Origin: Modestobacter sp. VKM Ac-2977
Lineage (GTDB): Bacteria; Actinomycetota; Actinomycetes; Mycobacteriales; Geodermatophilaceae
Direction of reading: 5' to 3'
NCBI RefSeq assembly: GCF_026968045.1
Contig: NZ_JAPVBQ010000002.1
Location: 608,933 to 672,932, forward strand
DNA: 64,000 nt
Position numbers and translations under genes: made by a program. The notes under the pieces are model-generated. The model saw only the letters and a program-made list of their open reading frames with translations. It made no database searches and was not told where the DNA came from. This document shows positions 1 to 7,795 of this stretch, piece after piece (position 1 is the stretch's first letter; each line of letters starts with the position of its first letter).

Positions 1-213
1 GACCTGGCGAACCGGAAGTGCCGCTGCCCACGGGCGCATGTGGCCGCTACTGATAGCGCGCCGACGAGACGACCGGGCCTTCGTCCATACGGATCTTGAG
101 GAGCTAGCCTCAGGGGTGATGGCAACAGCCCTCATCCTCAGCCAGGCATGGCGACTCTGGGATCTCCGCCGAATAGCACGTGCTTGACCCGACTCGCCGG
201 CTCGACCGGGCTG
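1..213. other. Left flank of IS3 element, no gene recognised
   Basis: No convincing coding region is seen here. Frame 1 on the plus strand is open from the window edge to about position 99 and could be the tail of a gene cut by the edge, but the peptide resembles nothing I know. The stretch lies outside the left inverted repeat of the IS3-family element. Confidence 0.3.
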
Positions 214-243
214 GGGACTGCTCCCGGTTCGGTTGACTCCTTG
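214..243 (+). repeat. IS3 left inverted repeat
   Basis: This is the left terminal repeat beginning GGGACTGC. It matches the reverse complement of 2962-2991 at 24 of 30 positions and ends about 35 bp before orfA. Confidence 0.75.
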
Positions 244-277
244 CCTGTGAGGCTGCGGCCTCGCTGGAAGGATCAGC

Positions 278-586
278 ATCGCCCCCAAGCCGTTCCCGCC
301 GGAGTTCCGGCGTGACGTGATCGCCGTGGCCCGCAAGGGCGAGGCGTCGGTCTCCCAAGTCGCGCGCGACTTCGGGATCTCGGAGTCCTGTCTGCAGCGC
401 TGGCTGAAAGTCGCCGACCGGGAGGACGGCCTCGCACCACCGGCCAGCGGTGACCGGGGCGGCGGTGGCCAGGACGAGTCTGCCGAGCTGCGGGAGCTGC
501 GCCGGCGCAACAAGCTGCTGGAGCAGGAGAACGAGATTTTGCGGCGGGCGACGGCCTACTTTGCCCGCGACGTCCTCCCAAAATGA
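278..586 (+). pseudogene. IS3-family transposase OrfA (HTH protein), start codon ATC
   Basis: OrfA binds the element ends through an N-terminal helix-turn-helix and forms the OrfAB transposase with the downstream frame. The translated protein runs from a KPFPPEFRRDVIAVARKG start through the HTH (VSQVARDFGISESCLQRW) to a C-terminal leucine zipper (ELRELRRRNKLLEQENEILRR), as usual for this family. The family's normal N-terminus begins at 278, just downstream of a GGAAGGA Shine-Dalgarno, but the codon there is ATC instead of ATG or GTG. The first standard start is GTG at 317, which would remove the conserved N-terminal residues. The stop overlaps the orfB ATG as AAAATGA, a layout compatible with translational coupling or -1 frameshifting. 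I call it degenerate because of the start codon, although ATC can act as a weak start. Confidence 0.7.
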
Positions 587-1164
587 TCTACCCGCTGGTC
601 CAAGAGCTCGCCGCCGAGAAGATTCCTGTCGCGGTGACCTGCCGGGTGCTCGGCTTCTCCAAGCAGGCGTTCTACAAGTGGCAGGCCAACCCGATCAGCC
701 AGCGCGACTGGGACGATGCCCACCTGATCAACGCCGCCTACGACGTCCACGGCGACGACCCCGCGTTCGGCTACCGGTTCATCGCCGACGAGCTCCGCGA
801 GCAGGGCATCGCCGCAGGTGAGAACCGTGTCGCCCGGTTGTGCTCGCAGCAGCGAATCTGGTCGATCTTCGCCAAGAAGCGAGGCCTGAACCGCAAGGCC
901 GGCCCGCCTGTGCACGACGACCTGGTCGACCGGAAGTTCACCGCGACCGCGCCGAACGTCATCTGGCTCACCGACATCACCGAGCACAACACCGCCGAGG
1001 GCAAGCTCTACCTCTGCGCGATCAAGCACGTCTACTCCGGCCGAATCGTCGGCTACTCCATCGACTCGCGGGTGAGAGCCTCCCTGGCGGTGGCGGCACT
1101 GCGCAACGCCATCATCCGGCGCAGCCCGGTAGGCACAACGGTGCACTCCGACCGCGGCAGCCAG
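583..1164 (+). pseudogene. IS3-family transposase OrfB, 5' fragment
   Basis: This fragment encodes residues 1-194 of the DDE transposase. It includes an HTH-like region ending in SKQAFYKW, an HTH_21-type segment (YGYR-like GYRFIADELRE) and the first two catalytic aspartates, D131 in WLTDITEH and D190 in VHSDRGSQ. The reading frame is open up to CAG (Gln194) at 1162-1164, where the IS30 element begins. It then runs on for about 40 meaningless codons into IS30 DNA. The remainder is at 2667-2951. Joining Gln194 directly to Phe at 2667 restores the family motif RGSQFRTN and a 288-aa protein, a normal OrfB length. Confidence 0.9.
1162..1164 (+). repeat. IS30 target-site duplication, left copy (CAG)
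   Basis: CAG here is repeated at 2664-2666 directly outside the other IS30 end. Deleting one copy plus the element restores the orfB frame exactly. Confidence 0.85.
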
Positions 1165-1192
1165 GGCGAATTCCACCGGTCGTCGCAACACC
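1165..1192 (+). repeat. IS30 left inverted repeat
   Basis: It begins GGCG and contains GGTCG and GCAACACC blocks shared with the reverse complement of 2636-2663 (22 of 28 positions). Confidence 0.85.
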
Positions 1193-1213
1193 TTGATCGT
1201 GGAGGTGTGGGTC

Positions 1214-2656
1214 GTGGCGACAGTGGACTGGACCAAGAAGGCCAGCGATGTAGCCGAGGGCGCGCGTCGGCAGTGGCGTGCTGATCGTGCGCTCCGGCCG
1301 GCGATGCGTTCGCCTGGCCGGCCGGAGCCCTCGCGGGTGGTGCAGCGTCAGTTCTGGCGGCTGATCGCCACGGGGGTCACCACCGTCGAGGCCTCGTTGG
1401 CGGTCGGCGTGTCCTGGCCGGTGGGCACCCGGTGGTTTCGACACGCTGGCGGCATGCCGCCCATCTCGCTGGCCGAGCCCACGGGCCGCTACCTGACGTT
1501 CGAGGAGCGCGAGGAGATCGCGATACTGCGTGCCAAGGGCGCCGGGGTGCGCCAGATCGCCCGCACCCTGCACCGCGATCCCTCGACGATCTCTCGCGAG
1601 CTGCGCCGCAACGCCGCCACGCGTGGCGGTCGGCCCGAGTACCGCGCGACGGTGGCCCAGTGGAAGGCCCAGCAGGCCGCGAAGCGCCCGAAGGCCGCCA
1701 AGCTCGTCACCAACGAGCACCTGCGCGACTACGTCCAGGAACGCTTGGACGGCACCGTGCGACGGGGTGATGGCACGGTCGTGGCCGGGCCGGCCGCGGC
1801 CGGGTGGCAGGGGCGCAAGATGAAGCCCCATCGGGCAGATCGGCGCTGGGCCACATCCTGGAGCCCGCAGCAGATCAGCAACCGCATTCGGCTGGACTTC
1901 CCCGAGGATGAGTCCATGCGGATCAGCCACGAGGCGATCTACCAGGCGTTGTTCATCCAGGGCCGTGGTGCGCTCAAGCGTGAGCTCGTCGCCTGCCTGC
2001 GCACCGGACGGGCGTTGCGCGAACCTCGCGCCCGGACCCGGAACAAGCCCCAGGGACACGTCACCGCCGACGTGGTGCTGAGCCAGCGGCCCGCCGAGGC
2101 CGCCGACCGTGCTGTTCCCGGCCACTGGGAAGGTGACTTGATCATCGGTACCGGCCGGTCGGCGATCGGCACGCTCGTGGAGCGCTCGAGCCGGTGCACG
2201 CTGCTGGTGCACCTACCCCGCATGGAGGGCTGGAGCGAGCGGCCGGCGGTGAAAAACGGCCCATCCCTCGGTGGCTACGGCGCCCTCGCGATGAACGCGG
2301 CGCTGACCGCGTCGATGACACGACTGCCCGAGCAGCTGCGCGCGACGCTCACCTGGGACCGGGGCAAAGAGCTCTCCGGGCATGCCCAGTTCGCCCTCGA
2401 CACCGGCACCAAGGTGTTCTTCGCCGACCCGCACTCGCCCTGGCAGCGACCCACGAACGAGAACACCAACGGACTGCTGCGCCAGTACTTCCCCAAGGGC
2501 ACCGACCTGTCCCGGTGGTCCGCCGACGACCTCGAAGCCGTCGCACTGACCATCAACGGCCGGCCCCGCAAGGTCCTGGGCTGGAAGACCCCCGTCGAGG
2601 TCTTCGCCGAGCAACTACTCTCCCTCCAACAACCCGGTGTTGCATCGACCAGTTGA
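1214..2656 (+). CDS. IS30-family transposase
   Basis: This DDE transposase catalyses IS30 cut-out and insertion. The 480-aa protein has an N-terminal HTH_38-type domain (LTFEEREEIAILRAKGAGVR then ARTLHRDPSTISRELRRN) and an rve-like core. The catalytic triad is visible: D308 in GHWEGDLIIG, D382 in TWDRGKE and E416 in TNENTNGL. D382 and E416 are 33 residues apart, as known for the family. I chose GTG at 1214 because GGAGGT lies 7 nt upstream. TTG at 1193 would add seven residues and lacks such a site. A segment after the first Asp (about residues 335-355, around GWSERPAVKNGPSLGGYG) is less typical but does not break the frame. The gene ends inside the right inverted repeat. Confidence 0.92.
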   Translation: MATVDWTKKASDVAEGARRQWRADRALRPAMRSPGRPEPSRVVQRQFWRLIATGVTTVEASLAVGVSWPVGTRWFRHAGGMPPISLAEPTGRYLTFEEREEIAILRAKGAGVRQIARTLHRDPSTISRELRRNAATRGGRPEYRATVAQWKAQQAAKRPKAAKLVTNEHLRDYVQERLDGTVRRGDGTVVAGPAAAGWQGRKMKPHRADRRWATSWSPQQISNRIRLDFPEDESMRISHEAIYQALFIQGRGALKRELVACLRTGRALREPRARTRNKPQGHVTADVVLSQRPAEAADRAVPGHWEGDLIIGTGRSAIGTLVERSSRCTLLVHLPRMEGWSERPAVKNGPSLGGYGALAMNAALTASMTRLPEQLRATLTWDRGKELSGHAQFALDTGTKVFFADPHSPWQRPTNENTNGLLRQYFPKGTDLSRWSADDLEAVALTINGRPRKVLGWKTPVEVFAEQLLSLQQPGVASTS

Positions 2657-2663
2657 ACCCGCC
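2636..2663 (-). repeat. IS30 right inverted repeat
   Basis: It is the reverse complement partner of 1165-1192 and contains the transposase stop codon (2654-2656). Confidence 0.85.
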
Positions 2664-2666
2664 CAG
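2664..2666 (+). repeat. IS30 target-site duplication, right copy (CAG)
   Basis: This is the second copy of CAG 1162-1164, directly outside the right IS30 repeat. Confidence 0.85.
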
Positions 2667-2951
2667 TTCCGCACGAACGCCTTCGTCGTCCGAACGATCA
2701 AGAACAACGGCCTGGTCGGCTCGATGGGGAGGGTCGGTGCCTGCGGTGACAACGCGGCGATGCAGTCGTTCTTCGCCTTGCTGCAGAAGAACGTGCTCGA
2801 CCGGCAGCGGTGGGCAACTCGAGAAGAACTACGGCTGGCGATCATCACCTGGATCGAGCGGACCTACCACCGACGTCGTCGGCAACGCCGTCTCGGACGA
2901 CTCACCCCAGTCGAGTACGAGACACTCAACCTCGCCGCTACCGCGGCCTGA
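2667..2951 (+). pseudogene. IS3-family transposase OrfB, 3' fragment
   Basis: This is the C-terminal part of OrfB, from FRTNAFVV through GSMGRVGACGDNAAM to the conserved tail RTYHRRRRQRRLG-like and LTPVEYE, ending TGA at 2949-2951. At the position where IS3 transposases carry the catalytic glutamate (NAAMESFF in relatives I remember), the codon at 2763-2765 is CAG, giving NAAMQSFF. One G-to-C change would explain this. A doubled Val codon (gtcgtc) also lengthens the Asp-to-Gln spacing by one residue compared with remembered relatives. Even without the IS30 insertion this protein would be expected to be catalytically dead. Confidence 0.85.
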
Positions 2952-2961
2952 CCACCACACC

Positions 2962-2991
2962 CGACGAGTCAACTGAACTCGGGGCAGTCCC
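2962..2991 (-). repeat. IS3 right inverted repeat
   Basis: It is the reverse complement partner of 214-243 (24 of 30 positions) and starts 10 bp after the orfB stop. Confidence 0.75.
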
Positions 2992-3083
2992 GCGAGTAGC
3001 CATCACGTCTGGGCCCATCAGATGCTTCGCCCCTGGCTGCGCGCCTCGGCGCATGCGGCGGCCAGTTGAGACAGTGTGTCCAC

Positions 3084-4703
3084 GTGAGTGAACCTCAGTC
3101 GACTCGTTGGGACGCCCTCAACGCCTACGTTGAGCAGCTCGATGCGAGTCGCCCGCCTCTACCCGACGGGTCGGACGCGGCGACTAGTCTTGACTACCTA
3201 GCTGGCCTGTCAGTTGTTAATCGCCTCGACGATGTCTTCGCTCTGCTCCGCGCTGGGACGGGCGCCACGGTAGCGGGGGCACTCGCACGGTCGCTCGTCG
3301 AGCAGGGAGTACGCGTCACATGGCGCCAAGAGACGGCGAACCGCCGTCCCACTGAAACTGCGTGGCTCAGCCAGGAGCGCAGCCGCCTCGTAGATCTGGT
3401 CGGACGCGGCGACGTCCACTTACCGAACATGGCCCGCTGGCTTCGTCCCCTCGGGCTACCTTCTCTCGCCCGAGGGTCGACAGGGCCATGCCCTCCGGAC
3501 TTGCAACAAGGTATCGCCGGTAGAGCAAAGAACCGTGTCGAGTCGATCACAGGCATGCCGGCCTGCGTCGCGGATTTTCTGGCGATGTGCACTCACGCAA
3601 ATGCTGCGGCCGCAATGTGCACGGTCCAGCCCGCACCGCACGCTGTCGGATTCGAATCCACCGAGCCCTTCGGAGCGATTTTCGCCCATGCTGCCTCAGC
3701 TGGCGCCGCCGCAGCGTCAGCGAGCTGGCAAGCTGGGGGCCAACGGGAACAGAGCGATCTCCTGCTGCAAGCAGTTCTATCTCAGAGCAGAGTCGAACAT
3801 GCTCTGCCAACACCGGGCACGTCTACCGCCCTAGAGGACCTAGCGCAACCGAGATCCGCCGACTCGCCTGGCCCGATTGCAGATTGGCTGAGCCCACCGG
3901 GCGTGGTGGACGAACTACTTGAGGAAGTTGTAGCTGCCGCCGGAAGATTCGAGCGGGTACTAGGAGAGGCGCCTAACCCTTTCGCCTCGGACGCCAGCGT
4001 CCCCATCAATCTGACGGGAGTGCTCCCGTATCTCACAGCCCTGAGCACCTGTCATGCAGCTCTGTCTGCGTGCCGCGGCACCCTGAGTGGCGCAACTGCG
4101 ACAACCGCAGCCAGGATGTTGCTGGAAGAGTCAGCCAGATTCCGTTGGATGTCGGCGGCCGTGAACGACGACGAGCTAATGAAGCGCTATGTCACAATCA
4201 TGGACGCGGCGACACAAGGCAGAACGCTGTTTCGACAGCGGCTCCTGGATGCCGGCACGGCGACAGCCAGTGTGGCGAGGCTGCTCGACACGCTGCCCGC
4301 TTCTCCACCGCTCGCAATTGACCGCAGACGTACACCAGCCAATCTGAGAGCTCCTCGACCGGAGCGACCTGCTGTTCAGCTCATTCAGCTTGGCAATGAT
4401 GCGGCGGAAGAGCATTGGTACGAGGTCGCCTACAGCCTCCTCAGCCAGGTCATTCACGCAACACCACTCGGCGAAATGCACCTTCAGGCACGCCGCCATG
4501 GGGATGTCAGAAAACTAAGTCACGAAATGACAGCGTTGAGCGCGGACGTCGCCTGTTTGTCGACCGCTACGCTCGTCGGTCCACTTGCGGGCTTGCTCGC
4601 GCAGCTCTATGGAATCGGCGACGTCAGCGCCTGGAGTGGTGAGCTTTATAGAGCCGCAGGTGAGGTGCATTCCGTGGCCCGACTTGTCCATTTCCTCGAC
4701 TGA
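3084..4703 (+). CDS. Orphan protein of unknown function with internal duplication
   Basis: I do not recognise this 539-aa protein. It is soluble and mostly helical, with no signal peptide or membrane segment. The motif A-R-x-L-x-E-x-x-x-R-x-x-W occurs twice: in GALARSLVEQGVRVTW (about residues 64-79) and TAARMLLEESARFRWM (about 342-357). Each is preceded by a Thr/Ala-rich helix, so the protein may be two copies of one domain. The pattern loosely recalls DUF5677/HEPN-like helical proteins, a weak guess. Base composition is clearly lower in GC than neighbouring genes, with TTA/CTA-type and ATT codons the rest of the window avoids. That and its position next to the IS pair suggest horizontal acquisition. 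The start is uncertain: GTG 3084 and TTG 3066 are both possible and neither has a good Shine-Dalgarno. Confidence 0.65.
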   Translation: MSEPQSTRWDALNAYVEQLDASRPPLPDGSDAATSLDYLAGLSVVNRLDDVFALLRAGTGATVAGALARSLVEQGVRVTWRQETANRRPTETAWLSQERSRLVDLVGRGDVHLPNMARWLRPLGLPSLARGSTGPCPPDLQQGIAGRAKNRVESITGMPACVADFLAMCTHANAAAAMCTVQPAPHAVGFESTEPFGAIFAHAASAGAAAASASWQAGGQREQSDLLLQAVLSQSRVEHALPTPGTSTALEDLAQPRSADSPGPIADWLSPPGVVDELLEEVVAAAGRFERVLGEAPNPFASDASVPINLTGVLPYLTALSTCHAALSACRGTLSGATATTAARMLLEESARFRWMSAAVNDDELMKRYVTIMDAATQGRTLFRQRLLDAGTATASVARLLDTLPASPPLAIDRRRTPANLRAPRPERPAVQLIQLGNDAAEEHWYEVAYSLLSQVIHATPLGEMHLQARRHGDVRKLSHEMTALSADVACLSTATLVGPLAGLLAQLYGIGDVSAWSGELYRAAGEVHSVARLVHFLD

Positions 4704-4834
4704 GGCAGCGACGTACCGAAGCCTCAAGCTGCGAAGCCGCGGTCCGTCCTGACTCTTGCGGCGCATGGGGTTAGTTACTCGAGCGGCGAATCTGAGCCTG
4801 GACTGCCTGCGAGGGGCACCGGCCGTTCAGCGCC

Positions 4835-4840
4835 TAGCCT
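4835..4840 (+). promoter_or_regulatory. -10 hexamer TAGCCT, leaderless start for quinone oxidoreductase
   Basis: TAGCCT lies 6 nt before the ATG at 4847, and no Shine-Dalgarno is present between. This places the transcription start at or next to the start codon. No strong -35 is seen. Confidence 0.5.
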
Positions 4841-4846
4841 CATCTC

Positions 4847-5818
4847 ATGCGTGCTGTGCAGATCACCCGCTTCGGCGGCCCAGAGGTCATGGACGTCGTC
4901 GACCTGCCCGACCCGGTCCCCGGGGAGGGCGAGGAGCTCTTCGACATCAGCTCGAGTGGGGTCAACTTCGCGGATACACACCAGACCGAGGACAGCTACC
5001 TCGCCAAGCAGGAGCTGCCGCTGATCCCGGGCGCCGAGTTCGTCGGCACCCCGGCCGGTGGCGGCCAGCGCGTGGTGGGCCTGCTGCCCGGCGGCGGCTA
5101 CGCGGAGAAGGTGGCCGCGCACCCGCGGCTGACCTGGCCGGTGCCGGACGGGGTGACCGACGAGCAGGCGCTCGCCGTCGTTCTGCAGGGCGCGACCGCC
5201 TGGCACCTGCTGCGCACCTCCGCGCACCTGGCCGAGGGCGAGTCCGTCGTCGTCATCGCCGGTGCCGGCGGGGTCGGCACCCTGGCGATCCAGCTGGCCA
5301 AGCGCTGGGGCGCCGGCCGGGTCATCGCCACCGCCTCGAGCCCGGAGAAGCGTGAACTCGCCGAGTCCCTCGGCGCCGACGCCACGGTCGACCCGGCGCT
5401 GGCCACCGACGACCCGAAGGCCTTCACCGCCGCGCTCCGCGAGGCCAACGGCGGCAAGCGGGTCGACATCGTGCTGGAGATGACCGGCGGCAACGTGTTC
5501 GACGGGTCGCTGTCGGCGCTGGCCCCCTTCGGCCGGCTGGTCGCCTACGGCATGGCCGGGCGCGAGGCCCCCGCCACGGTCGCCGTGCCCGCGCTGATGG
5601 GCACCAGCCGCGCCGTCATCGGCTTCTGGCTGGCGCACTGCATGACCCGGCCGGAGATGATGGACGCCGCGATGACCGACCTGCTGTCGATGGTCGCCGA
5701 CGGCACCCTGAAGCCGGTCGCCGGGGGCCGCTACCCGCTGACCGCCGTCCGCGAGGCCCACCAGGACCTGCTCGCCCGCCGCACCACCGGCAAGCTCGTC
5801 CTCGACCCGACCCGCTGA
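4847..5818 (+). CDS. NADPH:quinone oxidoreductase, zinc-independent MDR family
   Basis: This cytosolic oxidoreductase of the medium-chain dehydrogenase/reductase superfamily most likely reduces quinones or enones with NADPH. The 323-aa protein has an N-terminal GroES-like domain (about 1-120, with GVNFADTH and PGAEFVG motifs) and a Rossmann domain with the nucleotide-binding motif GAGGVG at 139-144. The cysteine and histidine zinc ligands of alcohol dehydrogenases are absent, as in the quinone reductase branch. It is a single-gene unit ending in a strong hairpin, convergent with the VWA gene. The exact substrate cannot be told. Confidence 0.88.
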   Translation: MRAVQITRFGGPEVMDVVDLPDPVPGEGEELFDISSSGVNFADTHQTEDSYLAKQELPLIPGAEFVGTPAGGGQRVVGLLPGGGYAEKVAAHPRLTWPVPDGVTDEQALAVVLQGATAWHLLRTSAHLAEGESVVVIAGAGGVGTLAIQLAKRWGAGRVIATASSPEKRELAESLGADATVDPALATDDPKAFTAALREANGGKRVDIVLEMTGGNVFDGSLSALAPFGRLVAYGMAGREAPATVAVPALMGTSRAVIGFWLAHCMTRPEMMDAAMTDLLSMVADGTLKPVAGGRYPLTAVREAHQDLLARRTTGKLVLDPTR

Positions 5819-5824
5819 GCACCG

Positions 5825-5853
5825 GCCCCTCCCCGGCGCACCCGGGGAGGGGC
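5825..5853. terminator. Bidirectional terminator hairpin
   Basis: A perfect 12-bp stem (5825-5836 with 5842-5853) with a 5-nt loop lies between two convergent genes. Its right arm touches the stop codon of the VWA gene. No T-run follows. Confidence 0.75.
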
Positions 5854-6809
5854 TACAGCAGCCGGTTGGTCCAGAGCAGGGACGCGACGACGCCGAGGAA
5901 CGCGAACAGCAGGCCGCCGCGGACGAACCACGGGCTGATGTCCTGCGGCTCGGTGGTGTAGCCGATCTGGCTGCCCAGGTCCTCGAACACCTCCGACAGC
6001 TCCTCGGCGCTGGCCGCCTCGCTGTAGCTGCCGTCGGTCTCCTCGGCGATCTGCTCCAGCGTGGCCCGGTCGACCGGCACCGGCACCCGCTCGCCGTTGA
6101 TGTCCAGCGTGCCGTAGTCGGTGCCGAACGCGATCGTGGAGACCGGCACCGAGGCGGCGTTGGCCGCGTCGATCGCCTGGGTCGCCTCCCGGCCCACGGT
6201 GCTGTACCCGTCGGACAGCAGCACGATCCGGGCCGGCGGCGCCTCCATGCCCTCCGACGCCAGCGTCGCCTGGTAGTTGGTGATGGCGGTGAGCGAGGTG
6301 AAGATCGCGTCCCCGATCGCCGTCGCCTCGGCCAGCTCCAGGTTGTCGATCGCGGTGAGCACCTCGTCCCGGTCCGTGGTCGGCGTGACCAGGGTGGCCG
6401 CCGTCCCGGCGAAGGCGACCAGGCCCAGGTTGATCCGCTCCGGCAGCACCTCGACGAACTCCTCGGCCGCCAGCTGCATGGCCTGGAAGCGGTCGGGCTC
6501 GACGTCGGTCGCGCGCATCGACAGTGAGACGTCGACGGCCATGATCACCGTGGCGCGTTCCCGGGGCACCCGGATCTCGGTGCTCGGCTGCGCCAGCGAG
6601 GTGACGAGCGCCGCGAGCCCCAGGGCGACGAGCCCGAACGCGACGTGCCGCCGCCAGCCCGCCCGCTTGGGCACCAGCGAACCGAGCAACGCCACGTTGG
6701 TGAACCGGGCGGCGTACTTGGCCCGGCGGCGCTGCAGCACCACGTAGAGACCGACGAGGGCCACCACCGCCAGCAGCGCGGTCAGCCACCACGGGGACTG
6801 GAAGGTCAT
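5853..6809 (-). CDS. BatA-like membrane protein with von Willebrand factor A domain
   Basis: This 318-aa inner-membrane protein has transmembrane helices at about 8-26 and 55-73, then a VWA domain facing the outside, and a C-terminal helix at about 294-314. The MIDAS metal site starts with D93-V-S95-L-S97 (AVDVSLSM) and continues with a TAIGDAIF-type threonine loop. The layout matches BatA/Aerotolerance proteins, which work with MoxR ATPases and DUF58 proteins. The ATG overlaps the stop of the upstream DUF58 gene by 4 bp, so the two are translationally coupled. In other bacteria such sets act as chaperone-like systems for envelope or metalloprotein maturation. The client here is unknown. Confidence 0.85.
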   Translation of the reverse strand: MTFQSPWWLTALLAVVALVGLYVVLQRRRAKYAARFTNVALLGSLVPKRAGWRRHVAFGLVALGLAALVTSLAQPSTEIRVPRERATVIMAVDVSLSMRATDVEPDRFQAMQLAAEEFVEVLPERINLGLVAFAGTAATLVTPTTDRDEVLTAIDNLELAEATAIGDAIFTSLTAITNYQATLASEGMEAPPARIVLLSDGYSTVGREATQAIDAANAASVPVSTIAFGTDYGTLDINGERVPVPVDRATLEQIAEETDGSYSEAASAEELSEVFEDLGSQIGYTTEPQDISPWFVRGGLLFAFLGVVASLLWTNRLL

Positions 6810-7795
6810 CGGGAAGCCCCTCCGCTGCCGGCGCGCCGGCGGTCGGCGACGTAGCGGACGACGTCGGCCAGCCAGTCGCGGTCGGTCTGCAGTCTCAGGT
6901 GCCCGGCACCGGCCCGGCGCAGGGCGGCGGCGATCTCACGTCGCTGCGCGGCGGCGCCCTCGGCGAAGCGGCGGCGGACCTCCGCGTTGCCGGTGGGCAC
7001 CTCGAGCGTCTGGCCGGTCTCCGGGTCGACGACGGTCAACAGCCCCACGTCGGCCAGCTCCAGTTCCCGCGGGTCGACCACCTCGATGGCCAGCAGGTCG
7101 TGCCGGGCCGACAGCCCCCGCAGCGGGCGCTCCCAGTCAGCGGTGCCCTGCGCGTCGGAGCCCCGCACGTCAGAACCCAGGAAGTCCGAGACCACCACCA
7201 CCAGCCCGCGGCGCCGCGGTGGGCGGCGCAACGACTCCAGCGCGGCGGCGAGGTCACCGCGCCGGCCGGCACCGGCCCGCGGGGTCGCGACGACGGACCG
7301 CAGCATCCGGTCGGCGGCCAGCCGCCCGGGGGTCGCTGGGTAACGGTCGACCCGCTCGCCGGTGGTGACGACGGCGCCCAGCCGGTTGCCGCCGCGCACG
7401 GTCAGGTGGCTCACCGCCGCGAGCCCGGCGATCGCCAGGTCCCGCTTCTCGCAGTCGGCGGTGCCGAAGTCCAGGCTGGCCGACAGGTCGAGCACGACCC
7501 AGGTCTCCAGCTCGCGGTCGGCGATGGTCTCCCGGACGTGCGGCACCTGGGTGCGCGCGGTCACCGGCCAGTCCATCCGGCGGACGTCGTCCCCGGGGTG
7601 GTAGGTCCGCGAGTCGCCGGCCTCGCTGCCCGAGCCGGGCACCAGGCCGAGGTGGTCGCCCTGCAGCAGCCCGTCCAGCCGATGGCGGACGGTCAGCTCC
7701 AAGCGGCGCAGCAACACCGCCGAGTTGCTGCCGGGGCCGAAGTGCGGCGGCGCGCCGTTCCCCGCCGCCCGCCCGGTGTCGTCCGGACCGGTCAC
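6806..7795 (-). CDS. DUF58 domain protein
   Basis: The 329-aa cytosolic protein carries the DUF58 hallmark YHPGDDVRRMDW (about 65-76), followed by a degenerate VWA-like fold (VLDLSASLDFG at about 101-111, VVVVSDFLG further on). The N-terminal membrane helices that many DUF58 proteins have are missing, so this is the short form. It is the middle gene of moxR-DUF58-VWA, overlapping both neighbours by 4 bp. DUF58 proteins are thought to be the adaptor or partner of the MoxR ATPase. No catalytic activity is known. Confidence 0.85.
   Translation of the reverse strand: MTGPDDTGRAAGNGAPPHFGPGSNSAVLLRRLELTVRHRLDGLLQGDHLGLVPGSGSEAGDSRTYHPGDDVRRMDWPVTARTQVPHVRETIADRELETWVVLDLSASLDFGTADCEKRDLAIAGLAAVSHLTVRGGNRLGAVVTTGERVDRYPATPGRLAADRMLRSVVATPRAGAGRRGDLAAALESLRRPPRRRGLVVVVSDFLGSDVRGSDAQGTADWERPLRGLSARHDLLAIEVVDPRELELADVGLLTVVDPETGQTLEVPTGNAEVRRRFAEGAAAQRREIAAALRRAGAGHLRLQTDRDWLADVVRYVADRRRAGSGGASR

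Larger units (their letters stand above)
1165..2663 (+). mobile_element. IS30-family insertion sequence (1499 bp), apparently intact
   Basis: A single long transposase gene is flanked by terminal inverted repeats (1165-1192 and 2636-2663, 22 of 28 matching, tip GGCG). A 3-bp CAG duplication lies outside each end, in the 2-3 bp range known for IS30. The element sits inside orfB of an IS3 element in the same orientation. The transposase stop codon lies within the right repeat, so coding and terminal sequence overlap. Clean target duplication and an undamaged reading frame indicate recent insertion relative to the decay of its host element. Confidence 0.92.
214..2991 (+). mobile_element. IS3-family insertion sequence, interrupted and decayed
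   Basis: The element is bounded by inverted repeats at 214-243 and 2962-2991 that match at 24 of 30 positions, tips included. It carries the IS3 arrangement of a short HTH orfA followed by an overlapping orfB with an integrase (rve) core. Removing the nested IS30 copy and its target duplication leaves about 1276 bp, a normal IS3 size. No clear target-site duplication flanks the outer ends, so the outer boundary is uncertain by 1-3 bp, or the element moved by recombination, or one flank has been lost. It cannot be active as it stands because orfB is split. An ATC at the expected orfA start and loss of the catalytic Glu codon suggest longer decay. Confidence 0.85.

Noticed and set aside
214-2991. 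Target-site duplication of the outer IS3 element
   Set aside because: Bases outside 214 and 2991 do not match over 3-5 bp in any register I tried.
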